Source: Methylomarinum vadi (lineage in GTDB: Bacteria > Pseudomonadota > Gammaproteobacteria > Methylococcales > Methylomonadaceae). Taken from it: a DNA stretch of 64,000 bases. Below the pieces are notes generated by a model. That model did no database searches. It had not been told where the DNA came from and worked only from the letters and a program-made list of their open reading frames with translations. The stretch lies in the NCBI RefSeq assembly GCF_000733935.1, contig NZ_JPON01000001.1, forward strand, positions 1,906,501 through 1,970,500. Reading direction: 5' to 3'. The translations under genes and the position numbers were made by a program. Below, piece after piece: positions 29,953 through 39,669 of the stretch; position 1 is the stretch's first letter, and every line of letters begins with the position of its first letter.

Positions 29953-30234
29953 TCAGTCCTCTACCTTGCTGCGGCCGAATTTAAGATTGAACAATGCGGC
30001 GCAGGTCAAGCCGACGACAATATAGGCGTAACGCGTCAGGAAGATCAACAGGCCGCTTTGACTATGCGTCGCCGCGTCCTTGATCGGCGGCGTTACCAAC
30101 TTGGTCCACAGCAGAGCGACGATGAAATAAACCAACAGGCCGGCCACGGCCCAGGAAATCGGTTGGCGTCCGCTATTCTTGGCGGTGAAATAAAACCAAA
30201 TTGCCACCCCGGCGGCAACGATCGAACCAATCAT
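29953..30234 (-). CDS. Small membrane protein of unknown family
   Basis: The protein has 93 aa with three predicted membrane helices (about 1-18, 24-43 and 63-82) and a charged C terminus (FGRSKVED). I do not recognise the family. The ATG at 30234 has a perfect GAGGAGG ribosome binding site; the longer frame to 30342 has none. It lies 18 bp upstream of the GIY-YIG gene on the same strand and may share its transcript. Confidence 0.7.
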   Translation of the reverse strand: MIGSIVAAGVAIWFYFTAKNSGRQPISWAVAGLLVYFIVALLWTKLVTPPIKDAATHSQSGLLIFLTRYAYIVVGLTCAALFNLKFGRSKVED

Positions 30235-30851
30235 ATTTTCCTCCTCACTTATTGTTATCACGCAATCAACGGCGCGTTTATTATCCGAGTCAGATGACGA
30301 AAAAGCTAAAAGCCAACTTGAATGATACTGTTCGCGCTGCAAAATTCGCTTCTTTTGCGCTCCCTTCTCCCGGAAGATGCCGTCGTAAAAGATTGTAGGG
30401 GTAGAGCGTAGCTATACCCATCGTTTTAATTGTGTTGGGATACGCTTCGCTAACCCAACCTACAGCTTTTACGATAACCTCCGGAAAGAGAAGGTATTGA
30501 GGCGCCGAATTTTGAAGAACGACGGCTATAAAAACAAGCCGCGCCCATGCCTTCAAAAAACGTGATCAGTATATCCGCTTAACCTCCCGCCACCAAATAC
30601 GAATGCAACCGGCTTGTTTCGGTCGAATGGATATTATGCTGTTCGCACTTCGAATTTCGGCATTTATCCAAGACGGCAAAGGGGTTTTTAGCGGAGGTTT
30701 CGACAGCAGGGATGCTATCGTAAAGCCCCCAGCACCTAAATTAACGGAAAATAAATCGTAACCAATAGCCTATGGCGTTTAAGTGCTGGGTGAACGCCGT
30801 CCACTGATAGAGGCTCCTGTGCCGAAATTTCATTATCGATGAGTATATCGC
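30235..30851. other. Gene-free interval with palindromic repeats
   Basis: About 617 bp without a supported gene. It holds the 115-bp inverted repeat listed next. It also holds a hairpin with arms CCCAGCACCTAAAT and GTTTAAGTGCTGGG (about 30728-30791, 12 of 14 paired). The rest looks like dispersed intergenic repeat material. Confidence 0.6.
30370..30484. repeat. 115-bp inverted-repeat element (MITE-like)
   Basis: Left arm CCGGAAGATGCCGTCGTAAA and on to TGTAGG (30370-30399). The right arm at 30459-30484, in reverse complement, reads CCGGAGGTTATCGTAAAAGC then TGTAGG. The interior contains GGGTTAGCGAAGCG-type sequence on the minus strand. No coding capacity. Confidence 0.7.
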
Positions 30852-31295
30852 TCAAGCATCCCGGATTCTCACCGCGACGACATCGCAATTGGCATGATGC
30901 AACACGGCATTGGCGGTCGAACCCAACAACACCTGCAATCCATGCCGGCCATGCGAGCCGACGACGATTAAATCCGCCTTTAATTTATCGGCCAGCGCTA
31001 CGATTTCCTGTTTTGGATTTCCCCAGACTAACCAAGCATTTTCCTGATCGAGCTTAAACTCGTCGACAAGTTGCTTGAAGTTGGCCTTTTCGGTCTCCAA
31101 CTCCGGATTTTCGCGCCTTTCAGTTAAGGCAATGGAAGTTCCGTAAGAGGTATCCGGCATAGCGATATTATCCAGCACATGCACGACACTCAGGCGCGCG
31201 CCGTGCTGCCTGGACAACATCAATGCTTTTTCGGCCAGCGCCCGCGCCTGTTCGCTAAAATCCAGCGCCAGTAGAATATGTCGATAGAGAGACAT
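30852..31295 (-). CDS. Universal stress protein (UspA family)
   Basis: The protein has 147 aa. The N-terminal YRHILLALDFSEQARALAEKA is typical of Usp domains. The C-terminal ATP-binding signature is complete: VVGSHGRHGLQVLLGSTANAV (G-2x-G-9x-G-S/T). It therefore likely belongs to the ATP-binding UspFG/MJ0577-like class. Such proteins support survival under starvation and oxidative stress. It lies just downstream of rnhA on the same strand (8 bp gap). Confidence 0.93.
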   Translation of the reverse strand: MSLYRHILLALDFSEQARALAEKALMLSRQHGARLSVVHVLDNIAMPDTSYGTSIALTERRENPELETEKANFKQLVDEFKLDQENAWLVWGNPKQEIVALADKLKADLIVVGSHGRHGLQVLLGSTANAVLHHANCDVVAVRIRDA

Positions 31296-31303
31296 GGGTA
31301 CCC

Positions 31304-31747
31304 TTATGCCGCCTGCAGGGCATCGATGCCCTTATTCGCCAAACGATCGGCTTTGTCATTACCGGGATCGCCGGAATGCCCTTTTACCCAAATCCATTCC
31401 ACGTCATGCCGTTGCAAAGCGGCATCCAGACGACGCCATAACTCCTCGTTCTTGACCGGCTGTTTATTCGCGGTCTTCCAGCCGCGTTTTTTCCAGTTCG
31501 ACATCCATTCGGTAATCCCTTGCAAGACATATTTGGAATCGGTATGCAATTTTATTTTGCAGGGCCGGTTCAGCGCCTCCAGCCCCTTGATGGCCGCCGT
31601 CAACTCCATCCGATTGTTGGTGGTTTGAGGATCGCCGCCGAATAATTCCTTGGTTTTACCTTTATATCGCAAAACCACGCCCCAACCGCCCGGACCGGGG
31701 TTGCCCCTGCATGCGCCGTCCGTATAGATTACGACCGATTCAGTCAT
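31304..31747 (-). CDS. rnhA: Ribonuclease HI
   Basis: The protein has 147 aa. It cleaves RNA in RNA-DNA hybrids. The catalytic D-E-D-D residues are all visible: D in [18 protein letters not shown] in [15 protein letters not shown] in [12 protein letters not shown] in [13 protein letters not shown] chose the ATG at 31747 because AAGGA lies eight bases upstream. It overlaps the end of the upstream methyltransferase gene by 8 bp, indicating translational coupling. The yafS-rnhA order is also found in E. coli. Confidence 0.97.
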   Translation of the reverse strand: MTESVVIYTDGACRGNPGPGGWGVVLRYKGKTKELFGGDPQTTNNRMELTAAIKGLEALNRPCKIKLHTDSKYVLQGITEWMSNWKKRGWKTANKQPVKNEELWRRLDAALQRHDVEWIWVKGHSGDPGNDKADRLANKGIDALQAA

Positions 31748-32462
31748 CTGTCTCATCCTTCTTTAGTGAAAATTTCATGCCGTTGATTGCCGCGGCAAAA
31801 CGCGACTTTTGCGTAATAGTGGAGCCCACCGGAATCAGCTTGTAACGCCGTTTCACCGCTTTTAAACCATAAGCTATGGCAAAAAGGGAGCGGAAATTAG
31901 GCTGAAAACCGCCCGTTCTGATCTTGAAGGTGTCGACATAAAACTCGGCCGTGGACAACACCTCGAAATTCATCAATTTCAGCCAGTCAACAACCCTGCT
32001 CCGGCTAATAAAATGGCTCACCCATGAATCGGCCAACTTTTTGTCCAACAAATATTGATACCGTACCGAAAAACTTAATGGATTGAAATTGAGGATAATG
32101 ATTTCGCCCCCCGGTTTCAGCACTCGTTCGATTTCCCTGATCGTTCGAAAACGGTGCTTATCGAATTCCAGCATATGAGGCAGGATGATCAAATCCACCG
32201 ATTCGGTCTGTATCGGCAGCGTATAGGCTTTGCCCTTGACCTGCAAAGCCTTGTCATTACCCAGCGCATCGAGGTCCAGGATGCAATAATTCCGATACAG
32301 GGAGCAATCGATAAAATCCTCTTCCCAGCCCAGGCCGCCAATTTGCAACTGTTGTTGCTTACAGCTGACGGTGATAGAGCGCTTTAAAAATTGCCCCTCC
32401 ATCGTTTGCAATAGTTTCCCTCGTGGCGACTGATACAACGCAAACAGAAATTTTCTTTTCAT
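31740..32462 (-). CDS. yafS: Class I SAM-dependent methyltransferase (YafS-like)
   Basis: The protein has 240 aa. A methyltransferase type 11 core is visible: [10 protein letters not shown] (degenerate motif I), [20 protein letters not shown] (motif IV region), then [22 protein letters not shown]. Motif I lacks the usual GxGxG glycines, so SAM binding may be altered. Position next to rnhA and divergent from mltD mirrors the yafS locus of E. coli. The substrate is unknown. The 3' end overlaps rnhA by 8 bp. Confidence 0.85.
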   Translation of the reverse strand: MKRKFLFALYQSPRGKLLQTMEGQFLKRSITVSCKQQQLQIGGLGWEEDFIDCSLYRNYCILDLDALGNDKALQVKGKAYTLPIQTESVDLIILPHMLEFDKHRFRTIREIERVLKPGGEIIILNFNPLSFSVRYQYLLDKKLADSWVSHFISRSRVVDWLKLMNFEVLSTAEFYVDTFKIRTGGFQPNFRSLFAIAYGLKAVKRRYKLIPVGSTITQKSRFAAAINGMKFSLKKDETDD

Positions 32463-32558
32463 TCAGATAACACTCAGAATTCTTGCAACCTAGGAGAATC
32501 AATGGAAAACAGGCTATAATTAAAGCATCTTAGCAACTGTAATGTGATTAGCTCAATA

Positions 32559-33974
32559 ATGACAGGCTTTATTTCTCCGACTCGCTTCGTATTTCTTTCG
32601 TTCATTATATTAGTGAGCGGTTGCGCGCAACAATCCCCTTCGCATATCGCTATCAGTGAAATGCCGCCAACCCTGCAATCTCCTTACGAGCGATTGCACC
32701 CCGCTAAACCGGCCAAACGCTACGAGCCCGCAAACGATTTAGTGGCCGCCATCAAAAAAGCGCAACATGATACGGTTTGGGAGCGTCTAGTGGCACTCTA
32801 TTCACTCCCCACCATCGACAACGAGCGAGTCGAAAGACAATTACAGTGGTATTTAAGCCATCCGGAATATATCGAACGTATCCAACAACGGGCCGAGCCT
32901 TATTTATATTTCATTCTGGACGAGGTGGAAGCGAAAAAAATCCCCGGAGAAATGGCGCTGTTGCCGGCGGTGGAAAGTGCGTTCAGGCCCACGGCTTATT
33001 CTTCCAGCCACGCGTCTGGCCTGTGGCAATTCATTCCGTCGACCGGGCGCTTATTCGGTCTGAAGCAAAACTGGTGGTACGACGGCCGCCGCGATATCAT
33101 TGCCTCGACCCGGGCCGCTACCCGCTACTTAAAAGAGCTTAGCGAGGAATTCGATAACGATTGGCTTTTGGCGCTGGCTTCCTACAATGCCGGCAAGGGC
33201 AATATCCGCAAGGCCATCGATCACAACAAAGCGCAACAGCGAAACACCGACTACTGGTCATTGAATCTACGCCGGGAAACCATGGACTATGTCCCGCGCC
33301 TGTTGGCCATCGCCAAAATCTTTGCCGATCCGGACCAATACGACATCGCCTTGCACGATATTCCTAACCAACCCTATTTCGAGGTGGTGAATATCAAGTC
33401 CCAATTGGACCTGAGTAAAGCCGTGGAAATGGCGCAGACGCCGATCGACGATTTCCTGGTTCTGAATCCGGCCTTTAACCGTTGGAGCACCGATCCCGAT
33501 GGCCCCCATCGTTTGCTGATTCCAGTGGACAAGGCCGACCAGTTCAAGCAAAAGCTGGACAGTTTGCCAGAAAAAGAGCGCATGAAATGGGTGCGTCACA
33601 AAATACAACCGGGCGAAAATCTCAGCATCATCGCCCAAAAACACAACTCCAGCATTCCCGCCATCAAAACCAGCAACCACCTGAGCAGCAATAGGATCAG
33701 GGCCGGCAAATATTTATTGATTCCGGTGTCGCAACGAGGGCTGAACAGCCGCCCCTTCTCTAAGAAGCAAAATAGCGGCCGGCTGGTTTACACGGTTAAA
33801 AAAGGCGATACGTTCTGGCAAATTGCCCGCAAATTCTCCGTCAGCAGCAAGGATCTCGCGCGTTGGAACCAGCTCTCTCTGAACAAACCCTTGTATCCGG
33901 GACAAAAGCTGATCATTAAACAAACAAGCGCAGCCGCAATCGCGGCCGGCCGTACATTGCCCTTGGGCGGTTAA
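32559..33974 (+). CDS. mltD: Membrane-bound lytic murein transglycosylase D with LysM repeats
   Basis: The protein has 471 aa. A lipoprotein signal comes first (FIILVSGC). The SLT domain has catalytic E139 in LPAVESAFRPTAYSSSHASG, followed by LWQFIPSTGRLFGL and ALASYNAGKGN. Two LysM modules follow (HKIQPGENLSIIAQKHN, then YTVKKGDTFWQIARKFSVS), which bind peptidoglycan. It is the second of three lytic transglycosylases in the window. No clear ribosome binding site is seen; a GTG five codons earlier (32544) is possible. It is divergent from the yafS-like gene. Confidence 0.95.
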   Translation: MTGFISPTRFVFLSFIILVSGCAQQSPSHIAISEMPPTLQSPYERLHPAKPAKRYEPANDLVAAIKKAQHDTVWERLVALYSLPTIDNERVERQLQWYLSHPEYIERIQQRAEPYLYFILDEVEAKKIPGEMALLPAVESAFRPTAYSSSHASGLWQFIPSTGRLFGLKQNWWYDGRRDIIASTRAATRYLKELSEEFDNDWLLALASYNAGKGNIRKAIDHNKAQQRNTDYWSLNLRRETMDYVPRLLAIAKIFADPDQYDIALHDIPNQPYFEVVNIKSQLDLSKAVEMAQTPIDDFLVLNPAFNRWSTDPDGPHRLLIPVDKADQFKQKLDSLPEKERMKWVRHKIQPGENLSIIAQKHNSSIPAIKTSNHLSSNRIRAGKYLLIPVSQRGLNSRPFSKKQNSGRLVYTVKKGDTFWQIARKFSVSSKDLARWNQLSLNKPLYPGQKLIIKQTSAAAIAAGRTLPLGG

Positions 33975-33990
33975 TCGATTCGGTATTTTT

Positions 33991-35118
33991 TCAAAACCCG
34001 CCCGCCGCGAAAGAACCTATTTTAAGCTTGCCCTGCCCGGTCCTCGGAATGGTTGAGCTGGGATGGCGATATTGAGAGTCGGGCAGCAAGGCTTCCGGTA
34101 ACGACACGCCATTACCGGCATCCAGCGACGACAAGCATCCGATAACATGGGCGTCCGAACCGCCGCATAATGGCCATTGCCGATTACCAAGCGGGCGCGC
34201 CAGGCCAAAAGCCAATTTACCCTGCCCCATGACCAGATTATTCGCGATTAAGACGTTATGGCGGGTATGGTTATTGACGAAAAACCCGCCTTCCGGGTAG
34301 CGGTTGACGAAACTGTTATGGACGACCGCCAGCGACACCGGTTTCCCCGCGCAACCTTCGGCGCCATACGCTATCGCGCTATGATTGATGGAGCCTTCGC
34401 CTTGCAACAAAACATTACCGATGACCAGCGCGTCTCCGCAATTTGGCAGATCGATTGCATAGCTGGATTGCCCGTCCGCCCCATCGGATAGAAAATTGTA
34501 GAGAATCTCCGACCTCCTCGCCCGGCTTTTGACGTGATGGCCGCCGTCGGAGTGATGCACGTAATTGCCCCTAAAAATGAAATGCTCGACATCACCGACA
34601 TAGACGCCATGGGCAAAGGTCCCCTTTCTATGCTGATAGGCGAATTCCGAATTCAATACCGACAGGGTACCGGCCAGCTTCCCCGTCAAGATGCCGAATT
34701 CGTTGTGGTGAAAATAACAATTCTCAACGGTCAGGTTACCGCCCTCGACCCTTAAACCGGCGCCGTTCAGGTCAGGGACGTGGGCTCCTGAAAATTCGAT
34801 ATTTTCGATCCGCATATTGTCGCCGGCGATGACCCAGATCGCCTTTCTATTGGCGATCTTGTATCGTTCGCCGATATGCAGGCGCGGCCGCTGGCCGACG
34901 CCGCGTATGGTTAAATTGTCGGTGCGCCAAACCGCCTCGTCGTTAAGATAGGTAGCGGATAATATCTCCACGACATCGCCGGAAACGACCCGGTTAACCA
35001 ATTCGCTCGGCCGTTGAAAGCGCTCATTCGGCCCTACCCTATAGACCTTGCCGAATACCGCGGAAGAGCACAAAGGCAGCAGTAAAACCAAAGATACCAG
35101 CGTGTTCTTTACCCGCAT
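33991..35118 (-). CDS. Secreted right-handed parallel beta-helix protein
   Basis: The protein has 375 aa. A signal peptide (about 1-23) precedes repeated beta-helix rungs with I/V-x-N-x-x-F patterns (IENIEFSGA, VENCYFHHNEF, VLNSEFAYQ, FRGNYVHHSDGG, VIGNVLLQG, VVHNSFVNR, IANNLVMGQ). This is the NosD/pectate-lyase-like fold found in polysaccharide lyases and epimerases. No catalytic residues could be assigned; the histidine-rich loops HHSDGGHHVKS may be functional. It lies 37 bp after a DUF2780 gene on the same strand. Confidence 0.8.
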   Translation of the reverse strand: MRVKNTLVSLVLLLPLCSSAVFGKVYRVGPNERFQRPSELVNRVVSGDVVEILSATYLNDEAVWRTDNLTIRGVGQRPRLHIGERYKIANRKAIWVIAGDNMRIENIEFSGAHVPDLNGAGLRVEGGNLTVENCYFHHNEFGILTGKLAGTLSVLNSEFAYQHRKGTFAHGVYVGDVEHFIFRGNYVHHSDGGHHVKSRARRSEILYNFLSDGADGQSSYAIDLPNCGDALVIGNVLLQGEGSINHSAIAYGAEGCAGKPVSLAVVHNSFVNRYPEGGFFVNNHTRHNVLIANNLVMGQGKLAFGLARPLGNRQWPLCGGSDAHVIGCLSSLDAGNGVSLPEALLPDSQYRHPSSTIPRTGQGKLKIGSFAAGGF

Positions 35119-35155
35119 GGCTTCACCACCAACGTCCGGTTGCGCCGAATAAAAA

Positions 35156-35752
35156 TTAAGAACCGGTCAGGGCGATTTGCAACAGATTCGCCAATTCCGG
35201 CCCACTTTGCTGTTTGATATAGTCGACCACTATCGGCGTAAATTGGGAAATCATGCCTTGCGACAAATCCAATTGCTGAAACGCCGAAATCAACGACGCG
35301 GCACTGCCGACCGCGCTGTCCTTACCCACGACCGTGGCCAAGCCGCCGGCCAGACTATCGACCGAGGAGGGTTGCTGGGGCGCGGCCGCGAGCAGTGCAT
35401 CCATGCCCGGCACGGCTTGCCGCACTTGCCCGAAGGCGCTATCCGTCATGCGCTGCTTGGCGACCTGAAACAGGGCACCGGCGCCGCCCTCGGCCTGCGC
35501 CTGGGAAACGCCGAGACGATTCATCAAAATGCCCGTCAGGCTCTGTTGCGCCGTCGGCAGGGATTGGGTCGCCGCGGCACCGGTCTGCACGGCCTGATTG
35601 ACCTTATCGACCGTTTGCGCCCCTTGCTGCACGGTCTCCGCCGCTTCCTCCGTGCCCGTCAAGAAATCCAGCCAGCCCGCTTGAGCGGACGCGCTCATGA
35701 CCAAAGCGACGGTGAACGACGAACAAAACAATAACGATGATTTGATTTTCAT
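35156..35752 (-). CDS. DUF2780 family secreted protein
   Basis: The protein has 198 aa. The signal peptide ends at SAQA (about residue 25), followed by GWLDFL and a small helical domain with repeated SLTGILMNRLGVSQAQAEGG, then GGAGALFQVAKQRM. This pattern fits DUF2780 (VcgC/VcgE-like) proteins, a family of unknown function. Its ATG overlaps the TGA of the yejF-like gene by four bases (ATGA), so it is translationally coupled to the peptide ABC transporter, an association worth noting. Confidence 0.8.
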   Translation of the reverse strand: MKIKSSLLFCSSFTVALVMSASAQAGWLDFLTGTEEAAETVQQGAQTVDKVNQAVQTGAAATQSLPTAQQSLTGILMNRLGVSQAQAEGGAGALFQVAKQRMTDSAFGQVRQAVPGMDALLAAAPQQPSSVDSLAGGLATVVGKDSAVGSAASLISAFQQLDLSQGMISQFTPIVVDYIKQQSGPELANLLQIALTGS

Positions 35753-37356
35753 GATTGACTCCTACTGAGACGAGGTACCGCGTTTAACAATTTTTGTGTG
35801 TATTCGTGGGCAGGCCGCGTCAGCACCTGCTCCACTCCGCCCTGTTCGACGATCTTCCCTTGATACATGACGGCGACTTCATCGGCGATTTCGGCCACGA
35901 CTGCCAAGTCGTGGGTGATGAACAAATAACTCAATCCCTGCTGTCGCTGCAGCGACTTCAAGAGTTCGATAATCTGCGCCTGCACCGACACATCCAATGC
36001 GCTGGTGGGCTCGTCGCAAACGATCAGTTCCGGCTCCACCGCCAACGCCCGGGCGATGCAAATCCGTTGCCGCTGTCCACCGGAAAACTCGTGCGGATAG
36101 CGCAACGCCGAATCCTCCGGCAAATCGACCTGACGCAGCAGCATAGCGACCCGTTCCTGACTTTCCGCTGAACCGATGCGCGGATGCAATGCCCTGATAC
36201 CCTCGGCGATGATATCGCCGACCAGCATGCGCGGATTCATCGACGCGAACGGGTCCTGGAAAATGATTTGCATCGCCGCCCGTTGCCGGCGCAACGCTTC
36301 GCCCCGCAAGGCGGTCAAATCTTTGCCGTTGAACGTCACCTGCCCGGCCATGGTCGGCGTCAGGTTCAACAACGCCTTGCCCAGCGTGGTTTTGCCGCAC
36401 CCCGACTCGCCCACCAGCGCCAACGTCTTGCCTTTTTGCAGTTGAAAACTGACGCCGTCGACGGCTCTGACGTGATCGACCACCCGTTTGAACACACCCT
36501 TTCTGATCGGATAATAAACCTTGAAATCCGTCACTTGCAATAAAGCTTTTCCTTCATGCGCTTTCTTGCCGCGGCAACTGTCCATATCCGGCAGCGCATC
36601 CAGCAATCTCAGGCTGTAAGGATGATTGGCCTGTTGAAAGAATATCTGCGTCGCGGCCGTTTCCACGATCCGGCCGTTTTGCATCACGGCGATACGGTCG
36701 GCCATGCTCGCGACCAGTGCCAAGTCATGACTGATCAGCCACAGCGCCATACCGTTGCGGCGTTGAATATTCTTCAATAAATCCAGTATCTGCTGCTGTA
36801 TCGTCACATCCAGCGCCGTGGTCGGTTCGTCGGCGATCAACAAATCGGGTTGGCCGGCCAGGGCTATCGCAATCATCACCCGTTGCCGCTGGCCGCCGGA
36901 TAATTGATGGGGATATTCGTTGACGCGACGCTGAGGTTCCGGTATCTCCACCTGTTCCAACAAGCGCAGGACGCGGGCCCGGATTTCCTTCTTCCGATAA
37001 TTAAAATGTATCCTCATCACTTCGGCAATCTGCTCGCCGACGGTCATGACCGGATTCAACGACGACATCGGGTCCTGAAAAATCAAGGCGATGCGCTTGC
37101 CGCGGACCTGGCAGAATTCGATTTCCGGTATCGACAACAGGTTCTCGTCCTGCAAGTTGATCGACGAGGCATGCAGGCGCGCGCCATTGGGCAACAGCCG
37201 CAACACCGACAGGGCGGTTATCGATTTGCCGGAGCCTGATTCGCCGACCAATGCGAAGGTCTCCCCTTGGTTGATAGTAAAACTGACCTGGTCGACAACG
37301 ACATTCTGTTTGAACGATACGCTAAGATCGTTCACGCTCAGCACCGGCTCAGCCAT
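35749..37356 (-). CDS. yejF: Peptide ABC transporter, fused double ATPase (YejF-like)
   Basis: The protein has 535 aa with two ABC ATPase domains in one chain. Domain 1: Walker A GESGSGKS, signature LSGGQRQR, Walker [13 protein letters not shown]. Domain 2: [28 protein letters not shown]. It powers import through the YejB/YejE permeases. The ATG at 37356 overlaps the end of the yejE-like gene by 8 bp. A longer frame to 37476 lies inside yejE and is rejected. The stop overlaps the DUF2780 start. Confidence 0.95.
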   Translation of the reverse strand: MAEPVLSVNDLSVSFKQNVVVDQVSFTINQGETFALVGESGSGKSITALSVLRLLPNGARLHASSINLQDENLLSIPEIEFCQVRGKRIALIFQDPMSSLNPVMTVGEQIAEVMRIHFNYRKKEIRARVLRLLEQVEIPEPQRRVNEYPHQLSGGQRQRVMIAIALAGQPDLLIADEPTTALDVTIQQQILDLLKNIQRRNGMALWLISHDLALVASMADRIAVMQNGRIVETAATQIFFQQANHPYSLRLLDALPDMDSCRGKKAHEGKALLQVTDFKVYYPIRKGVFKRVVDHVRAVDGVSFQLQKGKTLALVGESGCGKTTLGKALLNLTPTMAGQVTFNGKDLTALRGEALRRQRAAMQIIFQDPFASMNPRMLVGDIIAEGIRALHPRIGSAESQERVAMLLRQVDLPEDSALRYPHEFSGGQRQRICIARALAVEPELIVCDEPTSALDVSVQAQIIELLKSLQRQQGLSYLFITHDLAVVAEIADEVAVMYQGKIVEQGGVEQVLTRPAHEYTQKLLNAVPRLSRSQS

Positions 37357-38692
37357 GTTCGGCCCTCCGTGGATCGAAAGCGTTACGAACCGCATCGGCA
37401 AACAAATTGGCGGCCAACACCAGGGTAAACATGAATAAAAACGCCGCCAGCAACGACCACCAGACCACCGGATCACGCGCCATTTCCAGACGCGCGCCGT
37501 TAATCATGTTGCCCCAACTGTAGGTGGTCGGATCGACCCCGATATTGATATAAGACAGTACCGCCTCCGCCAGCACCAATGAACTGAAATCCAGCACCAC
37601 CGAAATCAATACGATATGCATGACATTGGGCAGGATATGGCGAAACAGTATCATCGTCCGAGTCACGCCCAGCGCCTGGGCCGCCTGCACATATTCCATC
37701 TCGCGCAGCTTCAGCGTTTCCGCTCGTAGCATCCGGCATAAACCGGTCCAGTTGGTGACGCCGAGAATCATGCACAAGAACAGCAAACGCATGTCGGCGC
37801 GCAACAACAGACTATTGAACTGTTCCGGATGGTTGGCCATATAGACCTGCACCATCAATATCGATGCCGCGATCAATAGCACGCTGGGAATCGAGTTCAA
37901 GGTGGTATAGACGTATTGGATGACATCGTCGACCCAACCGCGAAAATACCCGGCCATGATGCCGAACAAGATCGCCAGGGGCAGCATGATCATGGTCGTC
38001 AACGTGCCGATCACCAGGCCGGTGCGGATGCTTTTGATCGCCTGGTAAAACACATCCTCGCCGACCTTATCGGTACCCAGAACATGGTAAAAAGCCGACA
38101 AATAAACCAAGGTATAAAAGCTCGTCACTATGATGAACAATGTCGCCAACACCGCCTTAGTGGTTCCGTGCACCCATAAATGGCGATGCCGGTCCTTGTA
38201 GAAACTCCATAGCAACAATAGAAAAAACAACATCAGCGCCGCTCCCTTGCTGAAGCCGATAAATGCCTTCAAAGCGATATCGCCGGCCAATTGCTCTTCC
38301 GGCCGGTCCAAATGGGCCCCGCCGTATTTCAATCGAGGATAACCCCAAAATTTGCTGCCGTCGGCCATCATGATGTTTTCTTTACTATATTGATAAGCCG
38401 AAAACGGAGCGGAATAGGTTTTTTCGCTGTTTTCCTGTATCGGCCTGGCGAGATAATCCAGCACGCTGATGACATCGTTAAGATGGCTGCCCTCATCCTT
38501 GAAATGAATCGAATCGAGCAAACCGATTAACAAAAAAAACAGCAATACGACCAGCGATACCATACCGCTTTTACTGTGGGCGATTTTCTTCAACGGTCTG
38601 CGCATATGCGGTTTGCGGCCCATATAGGCCACCATGCCCGACAATGTCAGAACCAGGAGGAACAATAATGCGTCGGTCCATAGCACAATCAT
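37349..38692 (-). CDS. yejE: Peptide ABC transporter permease (YejE-like)
   Basis: The protein has 447 aa. The first membrane helix lies at the N terminus, another follows the linker (MVSLVVLLFFLLIGLLDSI), and a periplasmic insert of roughly 80 residues carries WGYPRLKYGGAHLDRPEEQLAG. A classic permease core follows with the EAA loop (LKLREMEYVQAAQALGVTRT, then ILFRHILPN). It is longer than E. coli YejE because of the insert and extra helices. It starts with a one-base overlap with the yejB-like stop (TAATG). Confidence 0.92.
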   Translation of the reverse strand: MIVLWTDALLFLLVLTLSGMVAYMGRKPHMRRPLKKIAHSKSGMVSLVVLLFFLLIGLLDSIHFKDEGSHLNDVISVLDYLARPIQENSEKTYSAPFSAYQYSKENIMMADGSKFWGYPRLKYGGAHLDRPEEQLAGDIALKAFIGFSKGAALMLFFLLLLWSFYKDRHRHLWVHGTTKAVLATLFIIVTSFYTLVYLSAFYHVLGTDKVGEDVFYQAIKSIRTGLVIGTLTTMIMLPLAILFGIMAGYFRGWVDDVIQYVYTTLNSIPSVLLIAASILMVQVYMANHPEQFNSLLLRADMRLLFLCMILGVTNWTGLCRMLRAETLKLREMEYVQAAQALGVTRTMILFRHILPNVMHIVLISVVLDFSSLVLAEAVLSYINIGVDPTTYSWGNMINGARLEMARDPVVWWSLLAAFLFMFTLVLAANLFADAVRNAFDPRRAEHG

Positions 38693-39669
38693 TACGACAA
38701 CCTGACTCGCGGATCAACAAGGGTATAGGAAATGTCAGTCAACAGCAGCCCTAGTATATAGAGGGCGGAACCGAGGAAAACCATGGAGCGGACAATCGCG
38801 AAATCCTGCCGGTTGATCGCATCGATCGTATAGCTGCCCAAACCCGGTATGCTGAAAAACGACTCCATGATCAGACTGCCCATAAACAGCAAGGGCAGAA
38901 TCACGACAACGCCGGTCAGAATGGGAATCATCGCATTGTTGAGCACATGCTTGAACAATACCCGCGGCTCGCTCAACCCCTTCGCCCGCGCGGTACGCAC
39001 GTAGTCCTTTTCCACTTCCTCGAGAAACAGCGTGCGATACCAGCGCGCACCGGAACCGATGCCGGCGATAACGCTGATCAGCACCGGCAATATCAGAAAC
39101 TTGATCGCCTCCAGACCGGTATCGTAACCGGAGATCGGCACCAGTTTCAGCAGCTTACCGATCAGGAATTGACCGCCGATGATATAAAACAGGGAGGATA
39201 TCGACATCAGGATCACGCACAACACGATACTGCCGAATTCCAAATAAGTACTGCGGAACAACACCATCAGCAAGGCAACGGTAATATTGACCATCAACCC
39301 CACCAGCAACGACGGTATGGCCAGAGCCAAACTGGGCCACATGCGCTGGCCGATATCGGCACCGATATTGCGGCCGCTGTCGGAGATGCCGAAATCGAAT
39401 AAAAACAGCCCCACCGATTTACGGTAAAAAATGGTGTCGGTGATCCTTTCCAGGCCGCTTTTCGCATCATTCCACAGCAACGGCCGGTCGTAACCGTGTT
39501 GGTGCTTCCAGTTTTGTACCGCTTGCTCGGTAACATGTTTCTGCCCCAATTGCATCCGCGCCATGTCGTCGGGACTGTTGACGACGAAGAACAGCACGAA
39601 GGTCAACACGTTGACCCCTAACAACAACGGCACGGCATAAAGGCATCGCCGGATAATGTAATGAATCAT
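38692..39669 (-). CDS. yejB: Peptide ABC transporter permease (YejB-like)
   Basis: The protein has 325 aa. The N-terminal YIIRRCLYAVPLLLGVNVLTFVLFF is typical of the DppB/OppB/YejB permeases. There are about six membrane helices and the EAA motif (YVRTARAKGLSEPRVLFKHV, then LNNAMIP). The ATG at 39669 overlaps the yejA-like stop by four bases. A longer frame to 39777 would read through the upstream gene and is unlikely. It forms the import channel with the YejE-like partner. Confidence 0.94.
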   Translation of the reverse strand: MIHYIIRRCLYAVPLLLGVNVLTFVLFFVVNSPDDMARMQLGQKHVTEQAVQNWKHQHGYDRPLLWNDAKSGLERITDTIFYRKSVGLFLFDFGISDSGRNIGADIGQRMWPSLALAIPSLLVGLMVNITVALLMVLFRSTYLEFGSIVLCVILMSISSLFYIIGGQFLIGKLLKLVPISGYDTGLEAIKFLILPVLISVIAGIGSGARWYRTLFLEEVEKDYVRTARAKGLSEPRVLFKHVLNNAMIPILTGVVVILPLLFMGSLIMESFFSIPGLGSYTIDAINRQDFAIVRSMVFLGSALYILGLLLTDISYTLVDPRVRLS

